Shown piece by piece: positions 8,766 to 17,562 of a stretch of 56,192 nucleotides of DNA (the stretch's first letter is position 1; each line of letters starts with the position of its first letter). A program made the translations under genes and the position numbers. This DNA is from Planctomycetota bacterium. Lineage in GTDB: Bacteria > Planctomycetota > UBA1135. The stretch covers positions 1 through 56,192 of the forward strand of contig JAJRZS010000001.1 in NCBI GenBank assembly GCA_024275135.1. The letters run 5' to 3'. The notes beneath the pieces are model-generated. The model did not search any database. It worked only from the letters and a program-made list of their open reading frames with translations, and was not told where the DNA came from.

Positions 8766-10421
8766 ATGAAAACGACCCTCTACACTCTACTTCTAGGATT
8801 GGCTGCAGCTTCAACGTTGCACGCCGCGCAGGGCCCACTCCCTGCCCCAATTGCACCTCCGCAAAACCCGATTACCCCCGACAAGGCGGTACTTGGAAAG
8901 ATGCTGTTTTGGGAAGAGCAACTCTCCAGCGACAACACCATGGCCTGTGGCACTTGCCACGGTGTGCCCACGGGCTTCACCGATGCACGTAACGTGCTGC
9001 ATCCAGGCAATGACAACCTTCCCGGTACGCCGGATGATTTGTTTACATCTCCCGGGGTGATTCGCAGTGGCTTGTTGCAAAACTATCGCTCCGACCCCAC
9101 CTTTGGCTTGAATCCCCAGCTCACTTCGCGCCGCACTCCCGACATTTTTGGCGCACTGTACGCTGAAGAAACTTTTTGGGATGGTCGCGGCAGTAGCAGT
9201 TTCACCGACCCGCAAACGGGGATGGTTACCATTCCGGTTGGTGCCGCCCTTGAAAGCCAAGTGTTAGGCCCCATCGTTAGCGGTGTGGAAATGGGGCATG
9301 AAGGACGCAGCTGGGATCAAGTGGTGCAAAAGCTTGAACATGTGCGACCGATGGCTTTGGCTGCAAATCTAACTCCGGATATGGTCGCAGCTTTGCAACA
9401 AAACCCAACCTATCCGCAGTTGTTCCGCCAAGCCTTTGGCACTACCGACATCACCGCACAGCGCATTGCCTACGCCATCGCCACCTATGAGCGTACTTTG
9501 GTGCCAAACCAATCGCCATGGGACTTGTTTCAAGCAGGAAACCCCAATGCCCTCACTCCAGACCAGATTGCTGGGATGAACCAGTTCATGGGGCCGGCCA
9601 GCTGCAATCTTTGCCACACGCCTCCTTTCTTCACCGACAACCAGTTTCATAATCTTGGATTGCGCCCGATTGCCGAAGACGCCGGGCGTCAGCAGGTTAC
9701 GCAAAACCCGGATGATCGCGGCAAGTTCAAAACACCGTCTTTGCGCAACGCTGGACTCCGCCAACGTTTCTTCCACAACGGCCAGGAATCCGTGCTCAAC
9801 AACGGCCCCATTCCAGGTGGGGTGGATGGGGTTTATATCGCCGGCGGCGGTCCCTTCCCCGACAACAAAGATCCCCTACTTCGCCCCCTAGTTGGTCTAC
9901 CCGGAATCAACATGCAGCAGATTATGGACTTTGTCGGCAATGGCCTCACCGATCCTCGAGTTGCCCAGGGACTGCCTCCTTTCGACAAGCCCACCTTATA
10001 CAGCGAACGCCATCCCGCGGGCGCCGATCGCTTCGGCCCCGCCAATGCCGGCGGCAATGGAATCATTCCTCAGCTCATCACCCGCACCCCAGCAACTCTT
10101 GGTGGCTTCGGCTTCAAAATCGGCCTTCGTGAAGCACCCACCACGGCCGCGGTGGCCATGTTAGGCCTTTCCCGCACCGCCGGCTCTGGAACTCTGGTGC
10201 GAGGGGTTCCGTTTAACCTGCAAGGGCCGGTGCTGCAGTGGATTCCCGCCCCCATCCAAGTGGATGACCAAGGGCAAGGCTACACCACCTTCCACCTCAT
10301 GCTGCCCGCCGCTTCCAATCTGTTGGGGACCGCCTTCTACGCCCAGGCCTTTGTTGACGATCCTAGCGCTCCAGGGGGGACTGCCGCCGCCACCTCTGGC
10401 GCCGCTTACGAATTCCAATAA
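8766..10421 (+). CDS. Di-haem cytochrome c peroxidase (MauG/CcpA family) with C-terminal accessory domain
   Basis: This is a periplasmic di-haem peroxidase-like enzyme of 551 residues. It has a signal peptide (cleavage likely after STLHA). CxxCH motifs lie at residues 61-65 (CGTCH) and 280-284 (CNLCH), the usual arrangement of the bacterial CCP/MauG family. Typical family blocks are present: LGKMLFWEEQLSSDNTMAC, SRRTPDIFGALYAEETFWDGR, AYERTLVPNQSPWD, RGKFKTPSLRNAGLR. Family members reduce hydrogen peroxide with cytochrome c or modify protein residues. After the enzyme domain (about residue 440) comes an extra domain of about 95 residues ending NLLGTAFYAQAFVDDPSAPGG, shared with neighbouring genes. 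A close paralogue follows after a terminator, so this is a tandem duplication with separate transcription. Confidence 0.93.
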   Translation: MKTTLYTLLLGLAAASTLHAAQGPLPAPIAPPQNPITPDKAVLGKMLFWEEQLSSDNTMACGTCHGVPTGFTDARNVLHPGNDNLPGTPDDLFTSPGVIRSGLLQNYRSDPTFGLNPQLTSRRTPDIFGALYAEETFWDGRGSSSFTDPQTGMVTIPVGAALESQVLGPIVSGVEMGHEGRSWDQVVQKLEHVRPMALAANLTPDMVAALQQNPTYPQLFRQAFGTTDITAQRIAYAIATYERTLVPNQSPWDLFQAGNPNALTPDQIAGMNQFMGPASCNLCHTPPFFTDNQFHNLGLRPIAEDAGRQQVTQNPDDRGKFKTPSLRNAGLRQRFFHNGQESVLNNGPIPGGVDGVYIAGGGPFPDNKDPLLRPLVGLPGINMQQIMDFVGNGLTDPRVAQGLPPFDKPTLYSERHPAGADRFGPANAGGNGIIPQLITRTPATLGGFGFKIGLREAPTTAAVAMLGLSRTAGSGTLVRGVPFNLQGPVLQWIPAPIQVDDQGQGYTTFHLMLPAASNLLGTAFYAQAFVDDPSAPGGTAAATSGAAYEFQ

Positions 10422-10451
10422 GGCGGGAAATAAACTCAGTTTAGGTTTTTT

Positions 10452-10488
10452 GAAAGGGTGGAAATTGGGAACCCACCCTTTCTTTTTT
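10452..10488 (+). terminator. Intrinsic terminator after the first peroxidase gene
   Basis: A perfect 10-bp stem, GAAAGGGTGG (10452-10461) with CCACCCTTTC (10473-10482), is followed by a run of six T. It lies 31 bases after the stop of the first di-haem peroxidase and separates it from its paralogue. Confidence 0.85.
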
Positions 10489-10541
10489 GCGTCTACCCTA
10501 GGAAGACTTCCCCGCCCTCGGCTCCCACCCGCACCCTCCCC

Positions 10542-12179
10542 ATGCCTTTCCTCCGCTTATCCCAACTCCTGCTTCTCCCCCTGTATTTCGCGGCCCCCGC
10601 TGCCGCCCAGCTCGGCCCCCCGCCCCAACCACCCGAAAATCCCAGTACCCCCGATAAGGTGGTGTTGGGCAAGCTCCTGTTCTGGGAAGAGCAACTCTCC
10701 TCAGACAACACCGTGGCTTGCGGCACCTGCCATATCCCGGCCTTCAGCTTCACTGACAACCGAGAATTGGTGAACCCAGGCCAAGACCACCTCTTCGGCA
10801 CCTTGGACGACGCCAACACCTCCCCCGGCGTGGTTCGCATGGATGCCAATCTTCGCTATCAACCCACCCCCGATTTAGGATTGCGGCCCCAGCAAACTCG
10901 ACGCCGCACCAATGATATTTTTGGCTCGCTTTATCAAGCCGATATCTTTTGGGATGGTCGCGCCTTCGATCAATTTATCGATCCAGAAACCGGCCTGGTC
11001 AGCATCGTGACCGGCGGCGCACTGGAAAGCCAGGCCTTGGTTCCCATTCTCTCGCCCATCGAAATGGGGCATCAAGATCGCGATTGGGCTCAAGTACGCG
11101 CAAAATTGCAATCGGCCGTCCCCATGCGCTTAGCAAGCAATTTGCCCCCAGATATGGCATCGGCAATCGCTTTGCACCCGACCTATCCCGACCTATTTGC
11201 CGCAGCCTTCGGCACCCCCGACATCACCGCCGAACGCATCGCTTACGCCATTGCTGCCTACGAACGCGAGTTGGTGCCCGATCAAACGCCATGGGACGAC
11301 TACATGAACGGCAACACCGCCGCCATGACGCCCGAGCAAATCGACGGTTGGAACCAATTCAACGGGATTGCGCGCTGTCATCTTTGTCATACTCCGCCCA
11401 TCTTTTCCGACGGTAGTTTTCACAACAATGGATTGCGTCCAGTTGCCTGGGACGGTGGGCGGGAAGAAGTCACCCACGATCCAAACGATCGTGGAAAATT
11501 CAAAACTCCGTCGCTACGCAATGCTGGCTTGCGTACTAGCTTCTACCACAACGGCTTCTTTCAACAGCTTTGGCCACAAGGCGTCAGCAACATTTACTGG
11601 GGCGGTGGCGGTGGATTTGCCGACAACCGCGACCCTCTGCTCGTACCTCTTAGCACCATTCCTGGCATCAATTTGCAGAATATTTTTGATTTCGTCGGCA
11701 ACGCTCTCACCGACCCGCGCGTCGCGAACGAAACCTATCCCTTCGATCGCCCAACCTTATACAGCAATTTGCACCCCTTCTCTTCCAACCTCTACGGCAC
11801 CGCAAACCCAGGCGGTTCCGGAGTGCTGCCTAAAATCACCGCCCATATGCCAGCGATTATCGGCGAAGAGTTCCAAATTGGCGTCAGCGACGGTTTGGGT
11901 GGAGCCATTGCCCACTTCGGGGCTTCCGTTGGCCAAGCCCCTGGCTTTTTCCGGCAAGGTGCCCTGATGAATATTAGCCTCCCTCTAAGCCAACACCTCA
12001 CCTTTCCATTGCCTGGTGTCGGTGCCACTGACGGCTGGAAGGCGATTCGGTTTACTTTGCCTTCCAACCCGAATTTTGTCGGCCGCAATTTCTACATGCA
12101 ATGGTGGGTAGAAGATCCCGGTGCCCCCGGTGGTGTGGCATCCGCCACGCAAGGAGCCATCATCGAAATCTTGCCCTAG
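10542..12179 (+). CDS. Second di-haem cytochrome c peroxidase (MauG/CcpA family), tandem paralogue
   Basis: This 545-residue protein is a paralogue of the enzyme at 8766-10421. ATG 10542 was chosen because it opens a signal peptide (MPFLRLSQLLLLPLYFAAPAAAQ); the open frame upstream overlaps the terminator. CxxCH haem sites lie at residues 60-64 (CGTCH) and 279-283 (CHLCH). Conserved blocks include LGKLLFWEEQLSSDNTVAC, RRRTNDIFGSLYQADIFWDGR, AYERELVPDQTPWDD and RGKFKTPSLRNAGLR. The C-terminal domain of about 95 residues (ending NFVGRNFYMQWWVEDPGAPGG) is more diverged than the enzyme core. Two copies may differ in partner or substrate; periplasmic location is expected. A minus-strand membrane-protein gene begins 25 bases after the stop. 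Confidence 0.93.
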   Translation: MPFLRLSQLLLLPLYFAAPAAAQLGPPPQPPENPSTPDKVVLGKLLFWEEQLSSDNTVACGTCHIPAFSFTDNRELVNPGQDHLFGTLDDANTSPGVVRMDANLRYQPTPDLGLRPQQTRRRTNDIFGSLYQADIFWDGRAFDQFIDPETGLVSIVTGGALESQALVPILSPIEMGHQDRDWAQVRAKLQSAVPMRLASNLPPDMASAIALHPTYPDLFAAAFGTPDITAERIAYAIAAYERELVPDQTPWDDYMNGNTAAMTPEQIDGWNQFNGIARCHLCHTPPIFSDGSFHNNGLRPVAWDGGREEVTHDPNDRGKFKTPSLRNAGLRTSFYHNGFFQQLWPQGVSNIYWGGGGGFADNRDPLLVPLSTIPGINLQNIFDFVGNALTDPRVANETYPFDRPTLYSNLHPFSSNLYGTANPGGSGVLPKITAHMPAIIGEEFQIGVSDGLGGAIAHFGASVGQAPGFFRQGALMNISLPLSQHLTFPLPGVGATDGWKAIRFTLPSNPNFVGRNFYMQWWVEDPGAPGGVASATQGAIIEILP

Positions 12180-12203
12180 GCCCTTGGGGAGACAAGCGTC
12201 AGC

Positions 12204-12890
12204 TTAGGCACAAGAACACTTTCGAATCCAATACTTGTCGAGAAAGATGAGGGTGGTGAAGCCAACGGCAGCAATGCCAAAGGCGATGCCCAAGCCGTCG
12301 CCCACATGGCCGAGAACAATGGCGCGGCCGGTAAGAAAGGCCATCACCAACCACAGCGGTCGACGCCACCAAATCAGAACAAGGAGGCGGGCTTTGTTGG
12401 CCTTTTCTACGATATCGGGGCGGTTTTTGTGCTGTCCCCAACCACTGATGCCGGAAGTGACCGGCATCAATTCCGAAACCAGGGCAATCAGGCAGACAGC
12501 AAAACCAACATCCTTCCACAGGGCATAACTGAAGGCGAACAGACATACCAAGTGGTGGATGACCAAATCCGTGCGCGGAACAATCTGGCGGCTGATTCGG
12601 CCATAAATCATCCACACAAAATCGGAAAGGATATGGGATAGCACCACCAACATGCCATGCCACATCCACAAATCACCCAGTGAGGTGGAGGGGTAGTGGC
12701 GGTAGAGGTAAGCCTCATCCCAGTGCTGGATGCCCACCACCGCAGCGGCGATGCCGGTGCAGGTCAGGATGGCGGCGGCAACCCCCCGCGACAGCTTGAA
12801 AGCGCGGTGGTAATCCGGATTCACATGTGCCAGAAACCAGACATGGAGCAGCACGAAGAAGCCCGTGTAGAGAAGCAGCAGGAAAAACAC
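12204..12890 (-). CDS. TLC-domain (TRAM/LAG1/CLN8-like) integral membrane protein
   Basis: The protein has 228 residues and about six transmembrane segments; the GTG start at 12890 opens directly into the first (MFFLLLLYTGFFVLLHVWF). The central part has the TLC-domain pattern. A conserved His/Asp cluster (MWHGMLVVLSHILSDFVWMIYGR) is followed by the paired histidines in TDLVIHHLVCLFAFSYALW, and then an acidic ELMPVTSG in the next helix. In eukaryotes TLC domains occur in ceramide synthases and in lipid-sensing or transport proteins (TMEM56/CLN8 type). The bacterial function is unknown, but membrane lipid metabolism is a reasonable guess. The C-terminus is short and Cys-rich (KCSCA). The gene is divergent from the selenoprotein candidate, with 52 bases between the starts. 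Confidence 0.7.
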   Translation of the reverse strand: MFFLLLLYTGFFVLLHVWFLAHVNPDYHRAFKLSRGVAAAILTCTGIAAAVVGIQHWDEAYLYRHYPSTSLGDLWMWHGMLVVLSHILSDFVWMIYGRISRQIVPRTDLVIHHLVCLFAFSYALWKDVGFAVCLIALVSELMPVTSGISGWGQHKNRPDIVEKANKARLLVLIWWRRPLWLVMAFLTGRAIVLGHVGDGLGIAFGIAAVGFTTLIFLDKYWIRKCSCA

Positions 12891-12942
12891 AGCTTGCCAA
12901 GGTTAGCATGCCCTTTCCCAAAATTTTGTATAGGATAAAGCT

Positions 12943-15900
12943 ATGTCCCCCCTCCGGAAGGCAACCCTCGCCTTCCTTTGCTTGGCTGCAGCCCCCGCGC
13001 AGCTTTGTGCTCAGGAAAGCAACCCCAATCCCACCCTCCTCCAAGAAGACCACGCTGTTTCTGAAGGAGTTGCGGAAAACTTGCAGTTCGTCGACCCCGC
13101 CAAAGAGGGTTGGCGCAGTGAGGTTTTGCACAATTCTGCCAAGCAGGGATTGCGCAATTTCCTCGGCTGGTTGGCGCACGGTAAAGAATTACCGGCCAAC
13201 ACCCTGGCTGAAAACTTTCATTGCAGTGTCTTGCGCCCAGCGGAATTGGAAACCCTTTTCGTCGACGAGGCGATGGAAGTTTTCCATGCTGCAAGTATGC
13301 CGCCAGAACGTTATGCCGGCGCTGAGTTGCAGCAAGCTGCAGCTTCTTTGAAACAGGTCTTTGCCAAAGGTTCCTTGCGCGACGATTTTTTCAAAATCAT
13401 TACCGTTGAGTTGCAAACGGGGCGCCAATTTCGCACGCATTTCCTCTATCACGCCGCGATTGACGCCAATCCCGAGCTCTACCAAATCAATATGGAGGGG
13501 GAAGCCTTGTGGACCGTTGGCGATAGCGACGAAGAAGTATTTCTCGAAGAACTAACCATTCAACATTTCGAGGAGCTCCACACCCCACTCCCCACCTTCG
13601 CCGACATCACCACCTCTGTGTTTGCCAACACCAATCGCTGGCGTAGCGAAATGTTGGTGGGAGTCGAGCAACTTATGAGTCGCCATGATCGTTTGATTGG
13701 GCGCAGCTACATCGGCAGCCAAGGCATTGCTATTGGCGACATCGACGGCGACGGTTTGGATGATATTTATGTAGCCCAGCAAGGCGGCATGGCCAATCGC
13801 CTTTACCATCATCTCCCCGACGGCTCGGTGGAGGAAATTTCCGCTTTGGCGCAGGTCGATTTTCTCGACAACACCCGCGGCATTTTGTTTGTTGACCTCG
13901 ACAATGATGGCGATCAAGACTTGGTGCTCACCGTGCGCGCCAACATTATTTTGGCCTACAACAATGGGCGCGGCATTTTCACCGAACGAAAAATTCTGGC
14001 CAACAACGATCTTGCCGATATTTACTCCATCACTGCCGCCGATGCCGATGGTGATGGTGATTTAGATTTGTACGCATGCCGTTATGTGACTGGCGGCTTG
14101 ATTGGCGGTGTACCTACGCCCTACCACGACGCCAACAACGGAGCCACCAACTTCTACTGGCGTAATGATGGCGACCGCAACTGGACGGAAGCCGCAGAGG
14201 AAGCCGGTTTTGGCAGCAACAATCACAAATTCAGCCTGGGAGCTTGCTGGGAAGACATCGACGCCGATGGGGATTTAGATCTTTATGTAGCCAACGACTT
14301 CGGCCGCAATAATTTATTCATCAACGATGGTAGCGGCCATTTCCGCGACGAAGCCATTGAGCGCGGCGCCGACGACATTGGCGCTGCCATGGGCGCCAGC
14401 ATTGCTGATGTGGATTTAGACGGTGACATGGACATCCTGGTCACCAATATGTTCAGCTCCGCCGGCCGCCGCATTGCTTCTCAAGATGACATGTTTATGG
14501 GAGGCAAGGCTCAAGAGGTGCACAAAGATTATCTACGCCATGCGCGAGGCAATTCTTTGCTGTTGAACCGCGGTGACGGCACCTTCGAAGATGCTACCGA
14601 AGAAGCTGGCATCGCTGTTGGCGGTTGGGCCTGGGGCGCGCAATTTGTCGACATCAATAACGACGGCTTCGACGACATCTATTCCCCAAATGGTTTTCTG
14701 ACCAACGCTGGTACTAAAGATTTGTGAAGCTTTTTCTGGCGGCGCGTGACGTCGCAATCCCCAGCTTCTGGGAGCACTCCTACCGAATCCTACGCCAATG
14801 CCTGGGCCAGCATCGCCCATCTGGTTGCAGTCGAGGGCATGTCTTGGAGTGGCCGCGAACGCAACCGAATGTTCCTTTCTTTGGCAGGCAAGGAGTTTGT
14901 CGATGCGTCCTCGGTCACCAATACCGACTTCATCCAAGACGGCCGCGCATTAGGCCTGTTGGATTGGAACGGCGACGGTCGGGTCGATCTATTGCTCCGC
15001 AACCGAAATGCTCCACGCCTGCGCTTGCTGCAAAACCAAACAAAGAATCAAACCCATTGGCTGCAACTACGCTTGCAAGGAAGAGGCGCCTCCAACCGCG
15101 ACGCCATTGGCGCAAAGGTGGTGGTGCAACTCGACAAGCGCAAACTGGTGCGCTGCATGCGTGCCGGTGAAGGATTCTTGAGCCAGTCGTCTAAAACCAT
15201 GTTCTTTGGGCTGGGCAATGCTGACGAGGTGGAGCAAGTGACCGTGCGCTGGCCCGATGGTGAAGAAGAACACTTTGCCCTGCCATCGGTGGATCAGCGT
15301 TTCCTCTTGGTTCAGGGCTCGGGTGAAGCCTCGGTGGTGCACCTTCCTAATGCAACCGAATTGGAGGCTCAAGAGCAAGAACTTCCAGCCAAACCCGACC
15401 TCGGACGCATTACCGTCATCACCAAAATCCCTATGGATGGCTTCCCCATTCCATCCTTCGACAATCCTTTACGCACTGTCAGGGATTTACGAGGCCGACC
15501 CATCCTGATTAATTTTTGGTCCACCACCTGCGCCTCTTGTTTGGAAGAATTCGAACAACTCCACCTCAAGCGCAAGAATTGGAACCGCCGCGGGTTGCAG
15601 GTGGTCACCATGCTCACCGATGATGCCAGTAAAGAAACCTTGGCACGGAAAATCCTCAAGGGGGTGCAACTCGAGAGGTTGGGAGGTATCGCTGGCGCGG
15701 AAACCACCACGGCCATGCGCATCCTGATTGAGGAGGTTCTCGGCCGCAGCATCGACATGCCTCTGCCGGTGAGTCTGCTTCTCGATGCCAAAGGGCAACT
15801 GGTGCAGGTGCATATTGGCAGCCTCAAAATGGGCGTGTTCCTGCGCGATTTAACCATTCTCGGCAAAATGGATGTCAACAATCCCTCCGCCAGTCCTCTG

Positions 15901-16047
15901 GCCCATGGCCGGCGCCTGGCTTTCGCTGACCGCGCCTTCCAGCGCTTAGCGGGCAGCTTTCAAGAAGCCGGCATGGTCGATTTGGCCCGTTTTTATGCTG
16001 GCTTGCAGGGACGCTACCAACCAGGGCGCGCCCAGGCCCCGCGTTAG
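12943..16047 (+). CDS. Candidate selenoprotein: VCBS/FG-GAP - ASPIC/UnbV (CRTAC1-like) - TlpA/thioredoxin fusion, Sec595
   Basis: One reading frame of 1035 codons is interrupted only by TGA at 14725-14727; the 594 codons before it and 440 after it are in the same frame. The domain order is continuous across the UGA. A signal peptide (cut near LCA-QES) is followed by an N-terminal helical region to about 220. VCBS/FG-GAP calcium-loop repeats run over about 260-590 (GDIDGDGLDDIYV, ADADGDGDLDLYA, EDIDADGDLDLYVANDFGRNNLF). The UGA falls inside TKDL-U-SFFWRRVTSQSP. An ASPIC/UnbV domain covers about 690-810 (DAIGAKVVVQL, QSSKTMFFGLGNADEVEQVTVRWPDG). A TlpA-like thioredoxin domain has the CASC redox pair at 863-866 (ILINFWSTTCASCLEEF). 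A SECIS-like hairpin starts at the UGA. With Sec insertion the product is 1034 residues; without it the ASPIC and thioredoxin parts are lost. A single point mutation is the alternative. The protein is predicted to be exported. Confidence 0.75.
14725..14768 (+). promoter_or_regulatory. UGA (Sec) codon with candidate bacterial SECIS hairpin
   Basis: The in-frame UGA is at 14725-14727. A hairpin can be folded that starts within it. GAAG (14726-14729) pairs with CTTC (14765-14768), then there is a bulge on the 5' side. CTGG (14736-14739) pairs with CCAG (14761-14764), then a 3' internal loop. CGGCG (14740-14744) pairs with CGTCG (14750-14754), closing a 5-base apical loop CGTGA. The apical loop begins 17 bases after the UGA and has G among its first two bases. 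Both fit the published pattern of bacterial SECIS elements (loop 16-37 bases from the UGA, G near the start of the loop). The fold was done by eye and no energy was computed. Confidence 0.55.
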
Positions 16048-16077
16048 GGAGGGATTGGATTGGAAGGGTGGAAAAAC

Positions 16078-16106
16078 TTGACGAAATCCCCCTTTCCACC
16101 TACCCT
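16078..16106 (+). promoter_or_regulatory. Candidate sigma-70 promoter for rpsD
   Basis: TTGACG (16078-16083), a 17-base spacer and TACCCT (16101-16106) lie upstream of the S4 start at 16161. The -35 is a good match and the -10 a weak one. An 8-bp inverted repeat (GGTGGAAA 16067-16074 with TTTCCACC 16093-16100) spans the spacer and lacks a T tail, so it may be a weak transcription barrier after the selenoprotein gene or a regulatory site. Confidence 0.4.
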
Positions 16107-16160
16107 ATTCGGCCCATTTTGCCCCAGAGCACCTAGTTGCTGGGCCTCGAAAACAATTCC

Positions 16161-16766
16161 ATGGCTACCTACACCGGTCCCAAAGTTCGCTTGTCCCGCC
16201 AACTCGGCGTGGCCATTTCGGACAACCCCAAGCACCTGAATTCCCGCCGCCTTGACACCCCTCCGGGTGGCACTTCCAAGCGCATGCGGCGCCTCAGCGA
16301 CTATGGTGTGCGTTTGCGCGAAAAGCAAAAACTGCGCTACTACTACAACGTGCAAGAGAAACAGTTGCGTCGCTATGTCAAAGAGGCTGCGCGTCGTAAG
16401 GGCAACACCGGCGAAAACTTGCTCGAAATCCTCGAATGCCGGCTGGATAACGTCATCCGCCGCATGAACTTCGGCCGCAGCATTTGGCAAGCCCGCCAAA
16501 TCGTCAACCACGGCCACATCATGGTCAATGGCCGTAAAGTGGATATCCCTTCCTACCAAGTACGTCCTGGCGATGTCATCACGGTGAAGGAAAAGTCCAA
16601 AGAAATCATCGACCGCAATGTCGAGCTGATGGGTGGTGAATCCACCTACGAGTGGATGGCTTTGGATCGTCCTAGCCTCACCATCACCATCACCGACAAG
16701 CCCAAAGGTGCCCAACACCCCTTCGATTTGCACATGGGCATGATTGTGGAATTCTACTCCAACTAG
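16161..16766 (+). CDS. rpsD: 30S ribosomal protein S4
   Basis: S4 is the 16S-rRNA-binding primary assembly protein of the small subunit and often a translational autoregulator. The product has 201 residues from ATG 16161 (MATYTGPKVRLSRQLG); eight extra codons upstream are not conserved-looking. It shows the N-terminal RLSRQLG block and the S4 RNA-binding domain (ENLLEILECRLDNVIRRMNF, ARQIVNHGHIMVNGRKVDIPSYQVRPGD). The C-terminal ending MIVEFYSN is typical. The N-terminus lacks the Cys cluster, so this is the zinc-free form. It stands alone with its own terminator instead of lying in the rpsM-rpsK-rpsD-rpoA cluster. Confidence 0.98.
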   Translation: MATYTGPKVRLSRQLGVAISDNPKHLNSRRLDTPPGGTSKRMRRLSDYGVRLREKQKLRYYYNVQEKQLRRYVKEAARRKGNTGENLLEILECRLDNVIRRMNFGRSIWQARQIVNHGHIMVNGRKVDIPSYQVRPGDVITVKEKSKEIIDRNVELMGGESTYEWMALDRPSLTITITDKPKGAQHPFDLHMGMIVEFYSN

Positions 16767-16787
16767 GACTCCATCCCTCGCAAACCC

Positions 16788-16818
16788 AACGCACCTGCCT
16801 TGGCGGGTGCGTTTTTTT
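16788..16818 (+). terminator. Intrinsic terminator of rpsD
   Basis: A stem AACGCACC (16788-16795) and GGTGCGTT (16806-16813) closes a 10-base loop and is followed directly by a run of T to 16818. It lies 22 bases after the rpsD stop. Between here and the next gene end (16987) I see nothing further. Confidence 0.9.
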
Positions 16819-16986
16819 ATTCTGCGACCTCGGCTGTGGGCACCAAAATCGCTTCATCCGCCGGTGGATCCTCGGCACAACCCAGCTCACTCAGTTGGGA
16901 AGAGGATGCCGTCGGCGGTGGCGCATCCGAACGATTGCAGGAAAGCCCCAGCGTGGCCCAAAGGCTGACGGCAACGACGGCTTTGT

Positions 16987-17280
16987 TCACCGCCAGCGCT
17001 CGTCCATGGGGTTTTCTGGCGCTTCGTCGCCAACAGTCTTGGATTTTTCCGCCGCTTTTTTGAACAAGGCATCCAGCTCGGCCCGCCGCCCACGCTCGGC
17101 ATCCAAGGCCGCACCGAAAGCATCCTCCCGCTCCTTGGCCTGATGCGCTAGGCGATCCTGCACTTCCTTTAGGTCATGGGGCTTTTCCGCCCCATGCGCC
17201 AAAATCCGACCACTTTCGGGGTCGATGCGAAGCCGGCTCCCGCAGTCGGGGCAGTGAATTTCCAAGTCTTTTTTTGCCAT
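16987..17280 (-). CDS. Small zinc-ribbon/coiled-coil protein of unknown function
   Basis: The product has 97 residues and starts MAKKDLEIHCPDCGSRLRID. It has one Cys-x-x-Cys zinc knuckle at residues 10-13 within a short beta-ribbon, followed by DPESGRILAH. A highly charged helical region (about residues 38-85, EVQDRLAHQAKEREDAF...) is likely coiled coil. I recognise the general shape (N-terminal CPxCG, charged helix) as a recurring small bacterial protein with no assigned role. A nucleic-acid or ribosome-associated function is possible but unproven. It is on the opposite strand to rpsD. The 282 bases between its start and the mazG-like gene hold nothing I can support. Confidence 0.65.
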   Translation of the reverse strand: MAKKDLEIHCPDCGSRLRIDPESGRILAHGAEKPHDLKEVQDRLAHQAKEREDAFGAALDAERGRRAELDALFKKAAEKSKTVGDEAPENPMDERWR

Positions 17281-17562
17281 GTTGAAGCTCCAAAAGGTCC
17301 GTTCAAGCCTACTTTAGCGACATTTTTTTGGGGTGATGGCGAAAATCCCCTAAGAATCTCTGAAAACATGGAACCAAATGCCCCCTCATCCCATCGAAAA
17401 CCTGAAGCAAGTCGGTGTTGTCGTCATCGATTCATCCAGGGGGCTGGCGACAGGATCACTTGCTTCGTCCAATTCCCCCCACCCCCTTGCTACCGCAGCA
17501 CCATCCCCTTACCCCCAAATTCTGGGGCAGAGAATGTTGGCGAGTCTCCCTGCGAAAACGCC

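Noticed and set aside
8081..8992. 303-residue open frame on the plus strand
   Set aside because: It is Arg/His/Cys-rich low-complexity translation antisense to the BNR lipoprotein and runs across the divergent promoter region; the propeller protein explains the sequence.
14746..16047. Separate gene starting after the TGA at 14725
   Set aside because: The first codons MTSQSP come from a GTG/ATG-like start without Shine-Dalgarno, and the same frame runs on from the upstream domain with SFFWRRV between; one Sec protein explains both.
16067..16100. Terminator after the CRTAC1-thioredoxin gene
   Set aside because: An 8-bp inverted repeat is present but there is no T run and it overlaps the candidate rpsD promoter, so termination is not supported.
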